Positions 8,285 to 15,142 of a stretch of 33,596 nucleotides of DNA are shown here, piece after piece; within the stretch, counting starts at the first letter, position 1, and the number at the start of each line of letters is the position of its first letter. Origin of the DNA: a virus; IMG/VR virus record IMGVR_UViG_3300005264_000030, positions 1 through 33,596 of that record; one strand, given 5' to 3'. The notes under the pieces were generated by a model. That model was not told the DNA's origin. It searched no databases and saw only the letters and a list, made by a program, of their open reading frames with translations. The translations under genes and the position numbers were made by a program.

Positions 8285-9720
8285 AGTATCTCCTTAATAT
8301 ATTTGTAGATTTTTTTTGTATCTTTAGGATTAATATTATTATCTAAAATCCACGTTATAGTATTATTTATAACATTTCCCAATTCTTTTGAAGGTTTTAA
8401 GCCCGTAAGTTTCATTATAATTTTACCATTAACAACTTTACGTAACTCTTCTTGGGCTTTTTTGTCTTTATACTTTAAAGTTAATTCTTCAACTTTCTTT
8501 AAGATATTTTTCCATACGTTTTTATCATATAAATGTTTTCGAGCTTTATCATCAACCATAGCAACATTATATAGAACATCCCAATTATCATCTTGAATTA
8601 ATTTCATAATTTTACTGTTAGACATATTGAAGAAATCGTGCATTTTCATATGATTACCGGCAGCAAATATAAGAGCTTTACGAGTTTTATTATCTAATTT
8701 AAGTCTATCAGCAATAGAATCAATAATATTCATAGATTCTTTCGCATGACCATGATATGTATGTTTACCTTTATCGTCTAGAGCATATGTATTAATTTTT
8801 CCCGCATCATGTAAAAGAACTCCAAGGTTAATTATAGGATCTTTTAGTTTATTTGCTTTAAGAGCTGCAATAGTGTGATCAAATACTGTTCCTTCTTTAC
8901 CATCTTTAGATCCTTCAGGATGATCAGATATTGAATGAAAAAAGTCTTTTTGTTTTACTATTTCTGGAAGAATGATCTCTAACAGTCCCGATTGATCTAA
9001 TTTTATAATAGCATCTGCAAATTTAGTACCGGATTGACTAGCCATTTTTACAAGTTCTTGAGTTATTCTTTCAGCTGCAACTTTAGAAATATTGCCGGAA
9101 CCTTTCTTAATTGCTTGCATAGTTTTTTCATCTATATCAAAACCTAAACGACTTGAGAACCTTATAGCTCTAAGCATACGAAGGTAGTCTTCAGAAAACC
9201 TCTTTTCAGGATCGCCTACAGTCTTTATTACTTTATCTTTAATTGCTTTCATTCCTTCAAAGTGATCTATAATATTACCTTCAGAGTCTATTGCCATTGC
9301 GTTTATTTGTAAATCTCTTCTACTTGCATCATCTTTAAAATTACTTACAATAACTACAGAGTTTGCTCCTTTACCCTGAAGTTCTGTTTGGTAAGAATCT
9401 TTCCGAAATTGAGCAACCTCGAAGTCGAATCCTTGGTGTTTAACAACGACTATTCCAAAATCTTTGTTATTTCCGATATCAAATGTTTTAAAAAGGTCTT
9501 CAATCTTACTTATAGGAATATTGGTAGCTATATCAATATCTTTAGGGTCTTGTCCAAGTATAATATCACGTACAGCACCACCAACTATATAAACATCTCC
9601 ATATTTTTCAAGTTTCTTTAAAATATTAATTGCTGCTTTAAGCATAGGTATTCTGTTTACATAAGACTTAAAATCTTTAAGTTGACTTGCTTCTACTAAA
9701 TATTGCTTGAATGTTTTCAT
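8281..9720 (-). CDS. CCA-adding enzyme/poly(A) polymerase family nucleotidyltransferase with HD domain and capsid-targeting leader
   Basis: The 479-residue protein starts MKTFKQYLVE (L-V-E site). The class II tRNA nucleotidyltransferase head is clear: VYIVGGAVRD at 43-52, DIDIAT at 61-66 (catalytic D61/D63), and the RNA-binding signature EDYLRMLRAIRF near residue 180. An HD phosphohydrolase domain follows (LLHDAGKINTY, HGHAKESMN, FAAGNHMKMHD). The architecture is that of bacterial CCA-adding enzymes with an HD domain (2',3'-cyclic phosphodiesterase/phosphatase activities in E. coli Cca). A packaged copy could repair host or phage tRNA ends early in infection. That role is inferred, but the enzyme family is well supported. 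Confidence 0.88.
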   Translation of the reverse strand: MKTFKQYLVEASQLKDFKSYVNRIPMLKAAINILKKLEKYGDVYIVGGAVRDIILGQDPKDIDIATNIPISKIEDLFKTFDIGNNKDFGIVVVKHQGFDFEVAQFRKDSYQTELQGKGANSVVIVSNFKDDASRRDLQINAMAIDSEGNIIDHFEGMKAIKDKVIKTVGDPEKRFSEDYLRMLRAIRFSSRLGFDIDEKTMQAIKKGSGNISKVAAERITQELVKMASQSGTKFADAIIKLDQSGLLEIILPEIVKQKDFFHSISDHPEGSKDGKEGTVFDHTIAALKANKLKDPIINLGVLLHDAGKINTYALDDKGKHTYHGHAKESMNIIDSIADRLKLDNKTRKALIFAAGNHMKMHDFFNMSNSKIMKLIQDDNWDVLYNVAMVDDKARKHLYDKNVWKNILKKVEELTLKYKDKKAQEELRKVVNGKIIMKLTGLKPSKELGNVINNTITWILDNNINPKDTKKIYKYIKEIL

Positions 9721-9764
9721 ATTTTTAAGTAAAGAAATTCTCTAAGAATTATTCATATTATTTC

Positions 9765-10340
9765 TTAATATTTAAGTGTTTTAAGAAAGTTTTTAACTTC
9801 AAGATCTGTCATATCTCCAAGGTCGTTATAATGTTCAGGAACAGTATATGATACATCTCCAAGTTTTGCTAATTTCCTTTCCGCTTTATCATTGTCATAT
9901 ATCACTATCTTTTTTTGAGTTAATATAGACAACCAAGGCTTGATTCATTTAGGGTTGTTGGCAAAAACGGCAATACCTGGAAGTCCTTGATTGTGAATTT
10001 TAATAATATCAAAAATACCTTCAGTAATGAAAAGAACTTTATCGGTATGTTTAACAGTTTCAAGTTCCCATACAGCAATTTCGTTTATCTTATCTTGTTT
10101 AGTTACGTAAGAAAAATATCTCATCATTGCTTTCATTTCATCAGTCGTCATTTTCTTTGCTTGATCTGTTTTTTGATGAAATGCCTTATCAACTTGAGGA
10201 TTGTAGTTAACATATCCTACTAGTTTTCCCGATAAATTGTAAAGTAAAAAACTAGTATAATTGTGTTCTTTATCAATAACTGCTTTAGTTTTTTCAAGAT
10301 CCACTCCTCGAGTCTTTAAACGTAATATGATATCGTTCAT
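9765..10340 (-). pseudogene. Toprim-domain protein interrupted by one in-frame TGA
   Basis: The frame opens at ATG 10340 and runs 131 codons to a TGA at 9947-9945 (..FANNPK-stop). The same frame then continues without a break for about 60 codons (IKPWLSILTQKKIVIYDNDKAERKLAK..) to TAA at 9767-9765. The first part holds the Toprim glutamate motif (VLFITEGIFD), and the part after the TGA holds the D-x-D motif (IYDNDKAERKL). A truncated protein would therefore lack the metal site. Changing the TGA to TGG (Trp) would restore a 191-residue protein. Nonsense mutation, readthrough and sequencing error are all possible. Other genes here use TGG for Trp and TGA as a stop, so a recoded genetic code is unlikely. 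Confidence 0.7.
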
Positions 10341-10373
10341 TTCATTCTCGAAAACATATTTTTTTAAAAGTTT

Positions 10374-10538
10374 TCATTTTATAACTTTTTTAAGTTTCTT
10401 TTTAACTTCCTCTTCAATTGTTGACATAACTACATTTTCTACTTCTTTTGCAACCTTATCAGTTACTTCTTTTTGTATTTCTTCAATTAAATTTTCGGTA
10501 GATTTTTTAAAAAACAATTTTTTAATAAATTTAAACAT
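10374..10538 (-). CDS. Small amphipathic, charged protein
   Basis: A 54-residue frame has a strong ribosome binding site (AAGGAG, 6 bases before ATG 10538). It begins MFKFIKKLFFKKS and continues as a Glu/Lys/Val-rich helical stretch (IEEIQKEVTDKVAKEVENVV), probably a coiled coil or amphipathic helix. It ends 33 bases before the Toprim gene, in the same direction. The start has Phe and Lys but no (L/I)-x-E end, so I do not count it as a capsid-targeting protein. It was too short to be caught by a length filter, but the site and codon pattern support a real gene. Function unknown. Confidence 0.65.
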   Translation of the reverse strand: MFKFIKKLFFKKSTENLIEEIQKEVTDKVAKEVENVVMSTIEEEVKKKLKKVIK

Positions 10539-10601
10539 ATTTTCTCCTTTTTATAATGTTTTTAGGTCTTGGTTTTTTTAATAAACGTTATCTACTTATC
10601 T

Positions 10602-11108
10602 TTATTTTTTCATCCATCCTTTAATATATTTTTTATTAACATGTTTAGGTAATCTTATTTCAGTTATAGCATAATATTCCGAATCTGACAATCCTGAATT
10701 TAAGTAAAGATCTTTATTTGTTAATTTTTCTTTATATGATTTAACTTGACCTCGCATTTCAGCCATTTTAGGTAAGAAATCTTTTTGAGGTATTTTAAGT
10801 ACTATAACAATTCGATCTTCTGAAGGTACATGAATAGCTTTACTACCAGCAGATCTAAATGAAGTTTCTCCACCGCTCATTGACGCATATCCAAATGCTG
10901 TAAAAGGTTCTATTGCAAGTGATACCCAATTTTTAGTTGGTCCACTTGAAGGTGCATCTATCCCCTTTTTAAGAATACTTTTTAAATTATCCTTGTGAGT
11001 ACCGTGATAGAAAGTTACTGGATCTGAATCAAGCCACCATCCAATATTAGGATCATTGTTCCATAATATTTGTTTAGATTCATGAAGATATTCTTTAAGT
11101 GTTTTCAT
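10602..11108 (-). CDS. ADP-ribosyltransferase/PARP-like protein with capsid-targeting leader
   Basis: The 168-residue protein starts MKTLKEYLHE (L-H-E site). The motifs of the H-Y-[E] branch of ADP-ribosyltransferase-fold enzymes appear in order: VTFYHGTHKDNLKSIL with YHGT at 34-37 and LKKGI after it, WVSLAIEPFTAFGYA at 61-75 (candidate NAD-binding Tyr), and SEYYAITEIRLPKHV at 143-157 (candidate catalytic Glu). The same fold also covers RNA 2'-phosphotransferase (Tpt1/KptA), which shares the YHGT-type start, so that remains an alternative. Packaged ADP-ribosylation of host proteins would mirror T4 Alt. The gene overlaps the end of the upstream gene by 14 bases. Confidence 0.7.
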   Translation of the reverse strand: MKTLKEYLHESKQILWNNDPNIGWWLDSDPVTFYHGTHKDNLKSILKKGIDAPSSGPTKNWVSLAIEPFTAFGYASMSGGETSFRSAGSKAIHVPSEDRIVIVLKIPQKDFLPKMAEMRGQVKSYKEKLTNKDLYLNSGLSDSEYYAITEIRLPKHVNKKYIKGWMKK

Positions 11109-11775
11109 ATTTTATTTGATATTTTTTAAATTTTTTAATAATGTAATTCCAATCATCTATATTGTAATCATTGTTATCAGTCACTTTCCATTTTATTCTT
11201 GTATCTCCAATCATTTTTAAATCAACATCTACAAAAAGTGATTTAAGTAATTCTCTATTAAACCATGATTTTCTTAAAGATTTTTTTAAGATTAATGTTT
11301 CAATTTCACAATTATATTTTGGAGTTAATTTTGCTGAAAAAAGAGAATGTGTATTTGGATTGAAGTTTTTATTAGTATATTTATCAACTATTCCATCCAT
11401 TGTAGAACCTCTTACCCATATAACATCTCCATTAGTGAATATAGAAGAAAATGGATAAAATTCTGAAAGGGTTTCATTCATTATTCTAGCAAGACTTACT
11501 AAAAGGTTAAAGTGAGATTTTTGATAATTGTAAATAGATTTTCCTGCCGTATTTATTTTTCTTATTTTAATGTCAGTGTCATATGTACTGTAACCATCAA
11601 CGAATACAATGTAATTACCATAATCTTTATTCGTCAATCTTACTTGTCCTGCAATTCCATATTCATCAAATACATAATCACCTTTTTGTAATAATTTTTT
11701 TTCATCGGCACTAACATATCCTACTTTGGATATCCAGAAGTCACTAAATTTTGGTTTTGAATTTTCTATTAACAT
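11095..11775 (-). CDS. Unknown protein, first gene of the minus-strand late block
   Basis: This 226-residue protein is the first gene after the TATAAATA late promoter on the minus strand. It has no capsid-targeting leader (starts MLIENSKPKFSDFW). An early stretch, KGDYVFDEYGIAGQVRLTNKDYGNYIVFVDGY, looks like a small beta-barrel of SH3/KOW type. The rest is unrecognised. The stop lies 14 bases inside the ADP-ribosyltransferase-like gene, so the two are probably translated together. Function unknown. Confidence 0.65.
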   Translation of the reverse strand: MLIENSKPKFSDFWISKVGYVSADEKKLLQKGDYVFDEYGIAGQVRLTNKDYGNYIVFVDGYSTYDTDIKIRKINTAGKSIYNYQKSHFNLLVSLARIMNETLSEFYPFSSIFTNGDVIWVRGSTMDGIVDKYTNKNFNPNTHSLFSAKLTPKYNCEIETLILKKSLRKSWFNRELLKSLFVDVDLKMIGDTRIKWKVTDNNDYNIDDWNYIIKKFKKYQIKYENT

Positions 11776-11794
11776 TTTAATTTAAAGTTATATT

Positions 11795-11802
11795 TATTTA
11801 TA
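11795..11802 (-). promoter_or_regulatory. T4-type late promoter (TATAAATA) driving the minus-strand block
   Basis: Read on the minus strand, the sequence is a perfect TATAAATA, the T4 late promoter element recognised through gp55. It lies about 20 bases upstream of the ATG at 11775, so transcription would start just before the gene. A gp55 homologue is encoded at 14563-15039. Late timing fits proteins that must be present during head assembly. Confidence 0.7.
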
Positions 11803-11819
11803 TTATTAAGATTTTTTTT

Positions 11820-11827
11820 AATAAATA
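11820..11827 (+). promoter_or_regulatory. Possible variant late promoter upstream of uvsY
   Basis: AATAAATA lies 37 bases before the uvsY start. The same octamer, with T-rich flank, precedes both right-end endonuclease genes (29083-29090 and 32901-32908). It differs from the perfect element by one base. Weak on its own in such AT-rich DNA. Confidence 0.3.
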
Positions 11828-11863
11828 CAATAAAGAATCTAATATTATTTATAAAGAAAATTA

Positions 11864-12331
11864 ATGAAAATATATAATGAACCTGAATATCCTTCAGAAA
11901 TAGAAATAACGAGAGATAACGAACATCTTAAAAAGATTAGAGAAAAATGGAATGAATTAAGAGAAATAGCAAAAATTGATCTTAAAGACCCTCCTGAATT
12001 TGATTTCCATCTACCGTCAATAAATATGAAATGGCTTGGATATAGATCCGATTGGATTAATGCTCTATTAGATATTAAACAAAAAGCAAATAAGATAGAA
12101 AAAGATCTTACGTATTATTATCGAACAAATAGTGATATAGAAATGGATTATTCAACAGAAAAATTATTTATTAAAACAGATCCAAGATATATTAAAGTTC
12201 ATGATAAATGTAAGCGTATTGAAGGGCTTCTGCAATTTATTGAAGGTGTACTTAAAGCAATTGAAAATAAATATTATTTAATTAAAGAATATAATATAAG
12301 AGAAAGATATCTTAAAGGTTCTCTTGATTAA
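11864..12331 (+). CDS. uvsY: UvsY-like recombination mediator
   Basis: The 155-residue protein matches the layout of T4 UvsY. There is a central WINALLDIKQKANKIEKDLTYYY segment (T4: W-L-N...I-K-K...L-D-Y-Y), a KLFIKTDPRYIKV segment (T4 VLSADKDVLKV) and a C-terminal helix with LLQFIEGVLKAIENKYYLIKEY (T4 LLDFCSGALDAIKSRGFAIKH). UvsY loads UvsX recombinase onto gp32-coated single-stranded DNA. It is slightly longer than T4 UvsY (137 residues) because of an N-terminal extension. UvsX, UvsW, gp46 and gp47 homologues are in the same arm, so the whole recombination-dependent replication set is nearby. Confidence 0.85.
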   Translation: MKIYNEPEYPSEIEITRDNEHLKKIREKWNELREIAKIDLKDPPEFDFHLPSINMKWLGYRSDWINALLDIKQKANKIEKDLTYYYRTNSDIEMDYSTEKLFIKTDPRYIKVHDKCKRIEGLLQFIEGVLKAIENKYYLIKEYNIRERYLKGSLD

Positions 12332-12340
12332 AGATGCTTC

Positions 12341-12368
12341 AATTGCTTTAAATATTTTAAGTTATTAA
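12341..12368 (+). promoter_or_regulatory. Possible MotA-type middle promoter
   Basis: AATTGCTTTA at 12341-12350 matches the T4 MotA box (TTGCTTtA). TATTAA at 12363-12368 follows after 12 bases, about the T4 middle-promoter spacing. It lies upstream of the small ORF and uvsW. No motA gene is visible in the window, and the -10 match is partial. Confidence 0.3.
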
Positions 12369-12492
12369 AGGTGATGTTAAAGGTAATATTTATTATTCAT
12401 CTTTAATAATTAACGTAATTAAGAATCTTAAGTTTACTTTAAGACTTAAAGAAAAAATTTTATCATATTTTTTTAATTTTGTCAACGCTAAC

Positions 12493-12654
12493 ATGAAAAT
12501 AGAAGAAATAATAGGTGAATATCTACCAACAGAGACTATAGAAATACTTAATGAAAAATACAAAGAATATTTCAAGCAAAACTTAAAAATAATACATGAA
12601 AGACATAAGATTAATAAAGAAAAATGCAACGAAAATAGAAGTACAAACAAGTGA
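12493..12654 (+). CDS. Small ORF overlapping the uvsW start
   Basis: A 53-codon frame begins MKIEEIIGEYLPTETIEILNEKY, helical and charged, and ends in NENRSTNK. It overlaps the first 59 bases of uvsW. The uvsW ATG at 12596 has no ribosome binding site of its own, so translation coupled to this small ORF would explain how uvsW is expressed. No clear Shine-Dalgarno precedes the small ORF either, which lowers confidence. It occupies the place where T4-like phages carry small uvsY-associated ORFs, but I cannot show homology. Confidence 0.45.
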   Translation: MKIEEIIGEYLPTETIEILNEKYKEYFKQNLKIIHERHKINKEKCNENRSTNK

Positions 12655-13558
12655 AGAAATTTCAAAAGAACTAACTTTGAAATTTTCAACTAGACCAGAA
12701 GGATATACTTTCATGCCCACTTATAGACAAGGTGTATGGGACGGTTGGATTCGTTTTTATAAATCAAATTGTATACCTATTGGATTATATCATGAAGTAA
12801 TAAAATTTGCAAGAGATAAAAAATATTCAATCGATGTTAAGTTTGATGATTTGTTAGGTTTAAAGAAAGACGAATTTATTGAATTTATTAAATGTCTTGA
12901 TTTACCAGAGCATTTTGAAATGAGAGAGTATCAAATTGATGCAGCATACGATTGTATTAATGATACTAAAAAGTGTGTTAAAGCGAATACTGCTGCAGGG
13001 AAGTCTCTTATAATGTACTATATCATACGGTTTATGACTTTAGAAGAGAAAAAATCGTTGATTGTTGTTCCTACTACTTCTTTAGTTGAGCAATTGTATA
13101 AAGATTGGAAAGATTATGGATGGAAAAGTATAGATGATTATGTGACTAAAATATATTCAGGAAAATTTAAAGATTATACTAAATCTGTTACAATCGTTAC
13201 TTGGCAATCATTGATTAAAGATCTTAAAGTTCTTAAGTCTTTTGACACTTTAATGGTCGATGAGTGTTTAGATGGCGATACTTTAATTGAAACGCCGTTT
13301 GGCAAGAAAAAAATTAAATATTTAAAATCTGGAGATGATGTTATTTCTTATAATAGAAAAACTAAGAAATTTGAAAATGATAAAATTTTAGATGTTTATG
13401 AAAATTTAAATATTTCTGAGAATGAAGATATGTATAAATTAACTTTAAATGATCATTCTACAATAAAAATAACCGGCAATCATAAAGTTCTTACTAATAA
13501 CGGTTATGTAGAAGTTAAAAATTTAACTGAAAACGATGAAATAATTTCTTTTTTTTAA
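12596..13558 (+). CDS. uvsW: UvsW helicase, N-terminal half fused to N-intein (split gene)
   Basis: Residues 1-223 align with the T4 UvsW N-terminus: RPEGYTFMPTYRQGVWDGWIR corresponds to T4 ADGYRFNPRFRYGNWDGRIR, MREYQIDAAYDCI is the Q-motif region, NTAAGKS at 131-137 is Walker A, and VVPTTSLVEQL and VTWQSLIKDL follow. The protein reaches VDE of the DECH box (motif II) and then becomes an intein N-fragment from Cys224 (CLDGDTLIETP) to the stop. UvsW is an RNA-DNA/branched-DNA helicase that unwinds R-loops and controls late origin use. Residues 224-320 are the intein. The product must be trans-spliced to the protein at 13605-14525 for helicase function. Confidence 0.9.
   Translation: MKDIRLIKKNATKIEVQTSEEISKELTLKFSTRPEGYTFMPTYRQGVWDGWIRFYKSNCIPIGLYHEVIKFARDKKYSIDVKFDDLLGLKKDEFIEFIKCLDLPEHFEMREYQIDAAYDCINDTKKCVKANTAAGKSLIMYYIIRFMTLEEKKSLIVVPTTSLVEQLYKDWKDYGWKSIDDYVTKIYSGKFKDYTKSVTIVTWQSLIKDLKVLKSFDTLMVDECLDGDTLIETPFGKKKIKYLKSGDDVISYNRKTKKFENDKILDVYENLNISENEDMYKLTLNDHSTIKITGNHKVLTNNGYVEVKNLTENDEIISFF
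13265..13555 (+). other. Split intein N-fragment in UvsW (97 residues)
   Basis: It starts with Cys1 in CLDGDTLIETPFG (block A) and contains IKITGNHKVLT near residue 70, the block B TxxH/NH type motif. The stop TAA at 13556 lies in a T-rich run (eight T). The other two frames also stop within the next 50 bases, so a one-base sequencing slip would not restore a continuous intein. Confidence 0.88.
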
Positions 13559-13604
13559 ATAGTCACATATATCTAAAATAAAATATATCAATATGAGAAA
13601 ATAA

Positions 13605-13709
13605 ATGCGTATTATAAAAAAGAAAAAAATAGAAAAATCTCAGAGAGTTTATAATCTTCACGTTCAAAATAATAACAACTATATTGCAAGTGGTATAGTT
13701 GTTTCAAAT
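13605..13709 (+). other. Split intein C-fragment in UvsW (35 residues)
   Basis: MRIIKKKKIEKS is followed by RVYNLHVQNNNNYIASG and VVSN, then the +1 Cys (13710-13712). This is a standard block F/G layout and the same break point as DnaE-type split inteins. The penultimate residue is Ser rather than the usual His, which is uncommon and may slow or alter Asn cyclisation. Confidence 0.85.
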
Positions 13710-14525
13710 TGTCATACTGCAAAATCTAAATCACTTCAAACAATATCAAAACAATGTAATAATGCTAAATGGCGTTTAGGGTTTTCGGGTACTTATCCAC
13801 AACCTTATACTGTTGATTGGTTAAGTATTGTTGGAAGTCTTGGTCCAATTAAACAATATACAACGTACGATAGTCTCAATAAAGCTGGACAAGTAAGTAA
13901 TCTTAAAATTAATAATTTGTTTCTTAAATGGAATAGAGAAATATGCAAAAATAACATATTGCAAAATTATAAAGAATATTCTAATGAGAATAAGTATATT
14001 GAAGGATTAAGAGATCGAATTAAGTTTATTGTAAAACTTGCAGATAGAATAAACGGAAATACTATCGTGTTATTTACACGAATTAAATATGGTAAGAAAC
14101 TTTATGAAATAACAAAACAATTTTCTGATAAAAAATGTTATTATATTTCAGGAGAGACTAAAACTGATTACAGAGAATTAATTAGAAGTCGAATGGAAAA
14201 AAGAAATGATGTAGTACTTTTTGCTAGTTACGGTACATTTGCGGCGGGTGTGAATATACGGAATGTTCATAATCTTATAATGGCTTCAAATTATAAAAGT
14301 CTTATTAAAGTAGTTCAAGCAATTGGAAGGGCTATAAGAATTTTAGATAATAAAGATGTTGCGACAATATATAATTTAATCGATGATTTGACGTTTGAAA
14401 TGAAGAATGGAGAGATTTATAAGAATTATTCAGTAAAGCATCATATAAAACGATTAAAGATATATAAAGATGAAGGTTTTAAAAATGTGAAGAACGTTTG
14501 GATCAAATTTGACAAATTGTTTTAA
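13605..14525 (+). CDS. uvsW: UvsW helicase, C-terminal half preceded by C-intein (split gene)
   Basis: The protein starts with a 35-residue C-intein and continues at Cys36 as CHTAKSKSLQTI, completing the DECH box. The rest aligns with T4 UvsW: WRLGFSGTYPQPY (T4 FKFGLSGSLRDG), TIVLFTRIKYGKKL, YYISGETKTDYRE, VLFASYGTFAAGVNIRNVHNLI (T4 IIVASYGVFSTGISVKNLHHVV) and VQAIGRAIR (motif VI). Joined to the N-half without the intein, the helicase would be 223 + 271 = 494 residues, close to T4 UvsW. Start ATG 13605 has only a weak purine stretch (GAGAAAA) upstream. No homing endonuclease lies between the halves. Confidence 0.9.
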   Translation: MRIIKKKKIEKSQRVYNLHVQNNNNYIASGIVVSNCHTAKSKSLQTISKQCNNAKWRLGFSGTYPQPYTVDWLSIVGSLGPIKQYTTYDSLNKAGQVSNLKINNLFLKWNREICKNNILQNYKEYSNENKYIEGLRDRIKFIVKLADRINGNTIVLFTRIKYGKKLYEITKQFSDKKCYYISGETKTDYRELIRSRMEKRNDVVLFASYGTFAAGVNIRNVHNLIMASNYKSLIKVVQAIGRAIRILDNKDVATIYNLIDDLTFEMKNGEIYKNYSVKHHIKRLKIYKDEGFKNVKNVWIKFDKLF

Positions 14526-14537
14526 TAATGTTATTAT
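14509..14537 (+). promoter_or_regulatory. Sigma70-type promoter upstream of the gp55 gene
   Basis: TTGACA at 14509-14514 and TATTAT at 14532-14537 are separated by 17 bases (an overlapping TATAAT at 14535-14540 gives 20). The -35 lies in the end of uvsW. A perfect AAAGGTGAT ribosome site and the gp55 ATG at 14563 follow. Early host-polymerase transcription of the late sigma gene would make sense. Confidence 0.55.
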
Positions 14538-14562
14538 AATAATAAATTATTAAAGGTGATTT

Positions 14563-15039
14563 ATGACAAAAAGAAAAAAATATATAAATAAGAAACTGTT
14601 TCATTTATCTATAGTTGAATGGATAGATAAAGGAAGACCTGATAAAATCGATGATGAAATAATTGAAAATTTATTTAAACTTGTTGATAGAATAGGAACG
14701 AGAAGAAATTTTAGAAATTACGTTTTTCTTGAAGATATGAAAGGTGAAGCAATTATTCACTGTATTAAGGCTTTAAAACATACATATTCGAAAGATAAAG
14801 ATAATCCGTATGGATATTTTACAACATGTATTCATAACGCTTATGTTCAATATATAAAGAAAGAAAAGGATTTAGCAGATTTTAAATTTCATTTGATTCA
14901 GGACGAAATTGATACAGAAATGAAGTTAGATAGAAGTTATATAGTAGGTAGTAATAGAAATAATAAAGGTGATGTAGTTGACGAAAACGGAAACATTTTA
15001 ACCTCAGTAAAAGATTTAAGAGAGAAGGGTATATATTAG
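14563..15039 (+). CDS. 55: gp55-like late-transcription sigma factor
   Basis: The 158-residue protein resembles T4 gp55. Shared features are LSIVEWIDKGRPD near the start, FLEDMKGEAIIHCIKALKHTY (T4 [21 protein letters not shown]), NPYGYFTTCIHNAYVQYIKKEKD (T4 [23 protein letters not shown]) and a C-terminal acidic tail. This matches the region-2-like core that contacts RNA polymerase and the late -10 element. The presence of TATAAATA promoters at 11795 and 18851 in the same window supports the assignment. It is preceded by an optimal ribosome binding site. Confidence 0.85.
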   Translation: MTKRKKYINKKLFHLSIVEWIDKGRPDKIDDEIIENLFKLVDRIGTRRNFRNYVFLEDMKGEAIIHCIKALKHTYSKDKDNPYGYFTTCIHNAYVQYIKKEKDLADFKFHLIQDEIDTEMKLDRSYIVGSNRNNKGDVVDENGNILTSVKDLREKGIY

Positions 15040-15142
15040 AGATTAGTATTAAGAAAGTAATTTTTCAGTCTTGAATCTAAAAGAAATGGATCTAAGGTGT
15101 TAATCTTATTTTCTCTTCTAAACTATTTGTTAATGTGAGTTC

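Noticed and set aside
9945-9947. TGA read as Trp through a recoded genetic code
   Set aside because: Many genes in the window use TGG for Trp and end in TGA at tight overlaps (for example 7010, 8281, 27740), so general recoding is unlikely.
10261-10581. Plus-strand 106-codon frame over the Toprim and small basic protein genes
   Set aside because: Phe/Ser-rich antisense shadow. The minus-strand small gene has a strong ribosome site and a sensible sequence.
12361-12492. Leader peptide or riboswitch before uvsW
   Set aside because: Only a 10-codon ORF and weak AT-rich inverted repeats are seen. Nothing matches a known element.
12393-12689. 98-codon minus-strand frame opposite the small ORF and uvsW start
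   Set aside because: It is a low-complexity Leu/Ser/Phe-rich antisense shadow of AT-rich coding DNA, without a ribosome site, overlapping well-supported uvsW.
13545-13560. UvsW intein split caused by a sequencing slip in the run of eight T
   Set aside because: Shifting the frame by one or two bases still meets stops within 50 bases, and the C-part has its own ATG and a normal C-intein length.
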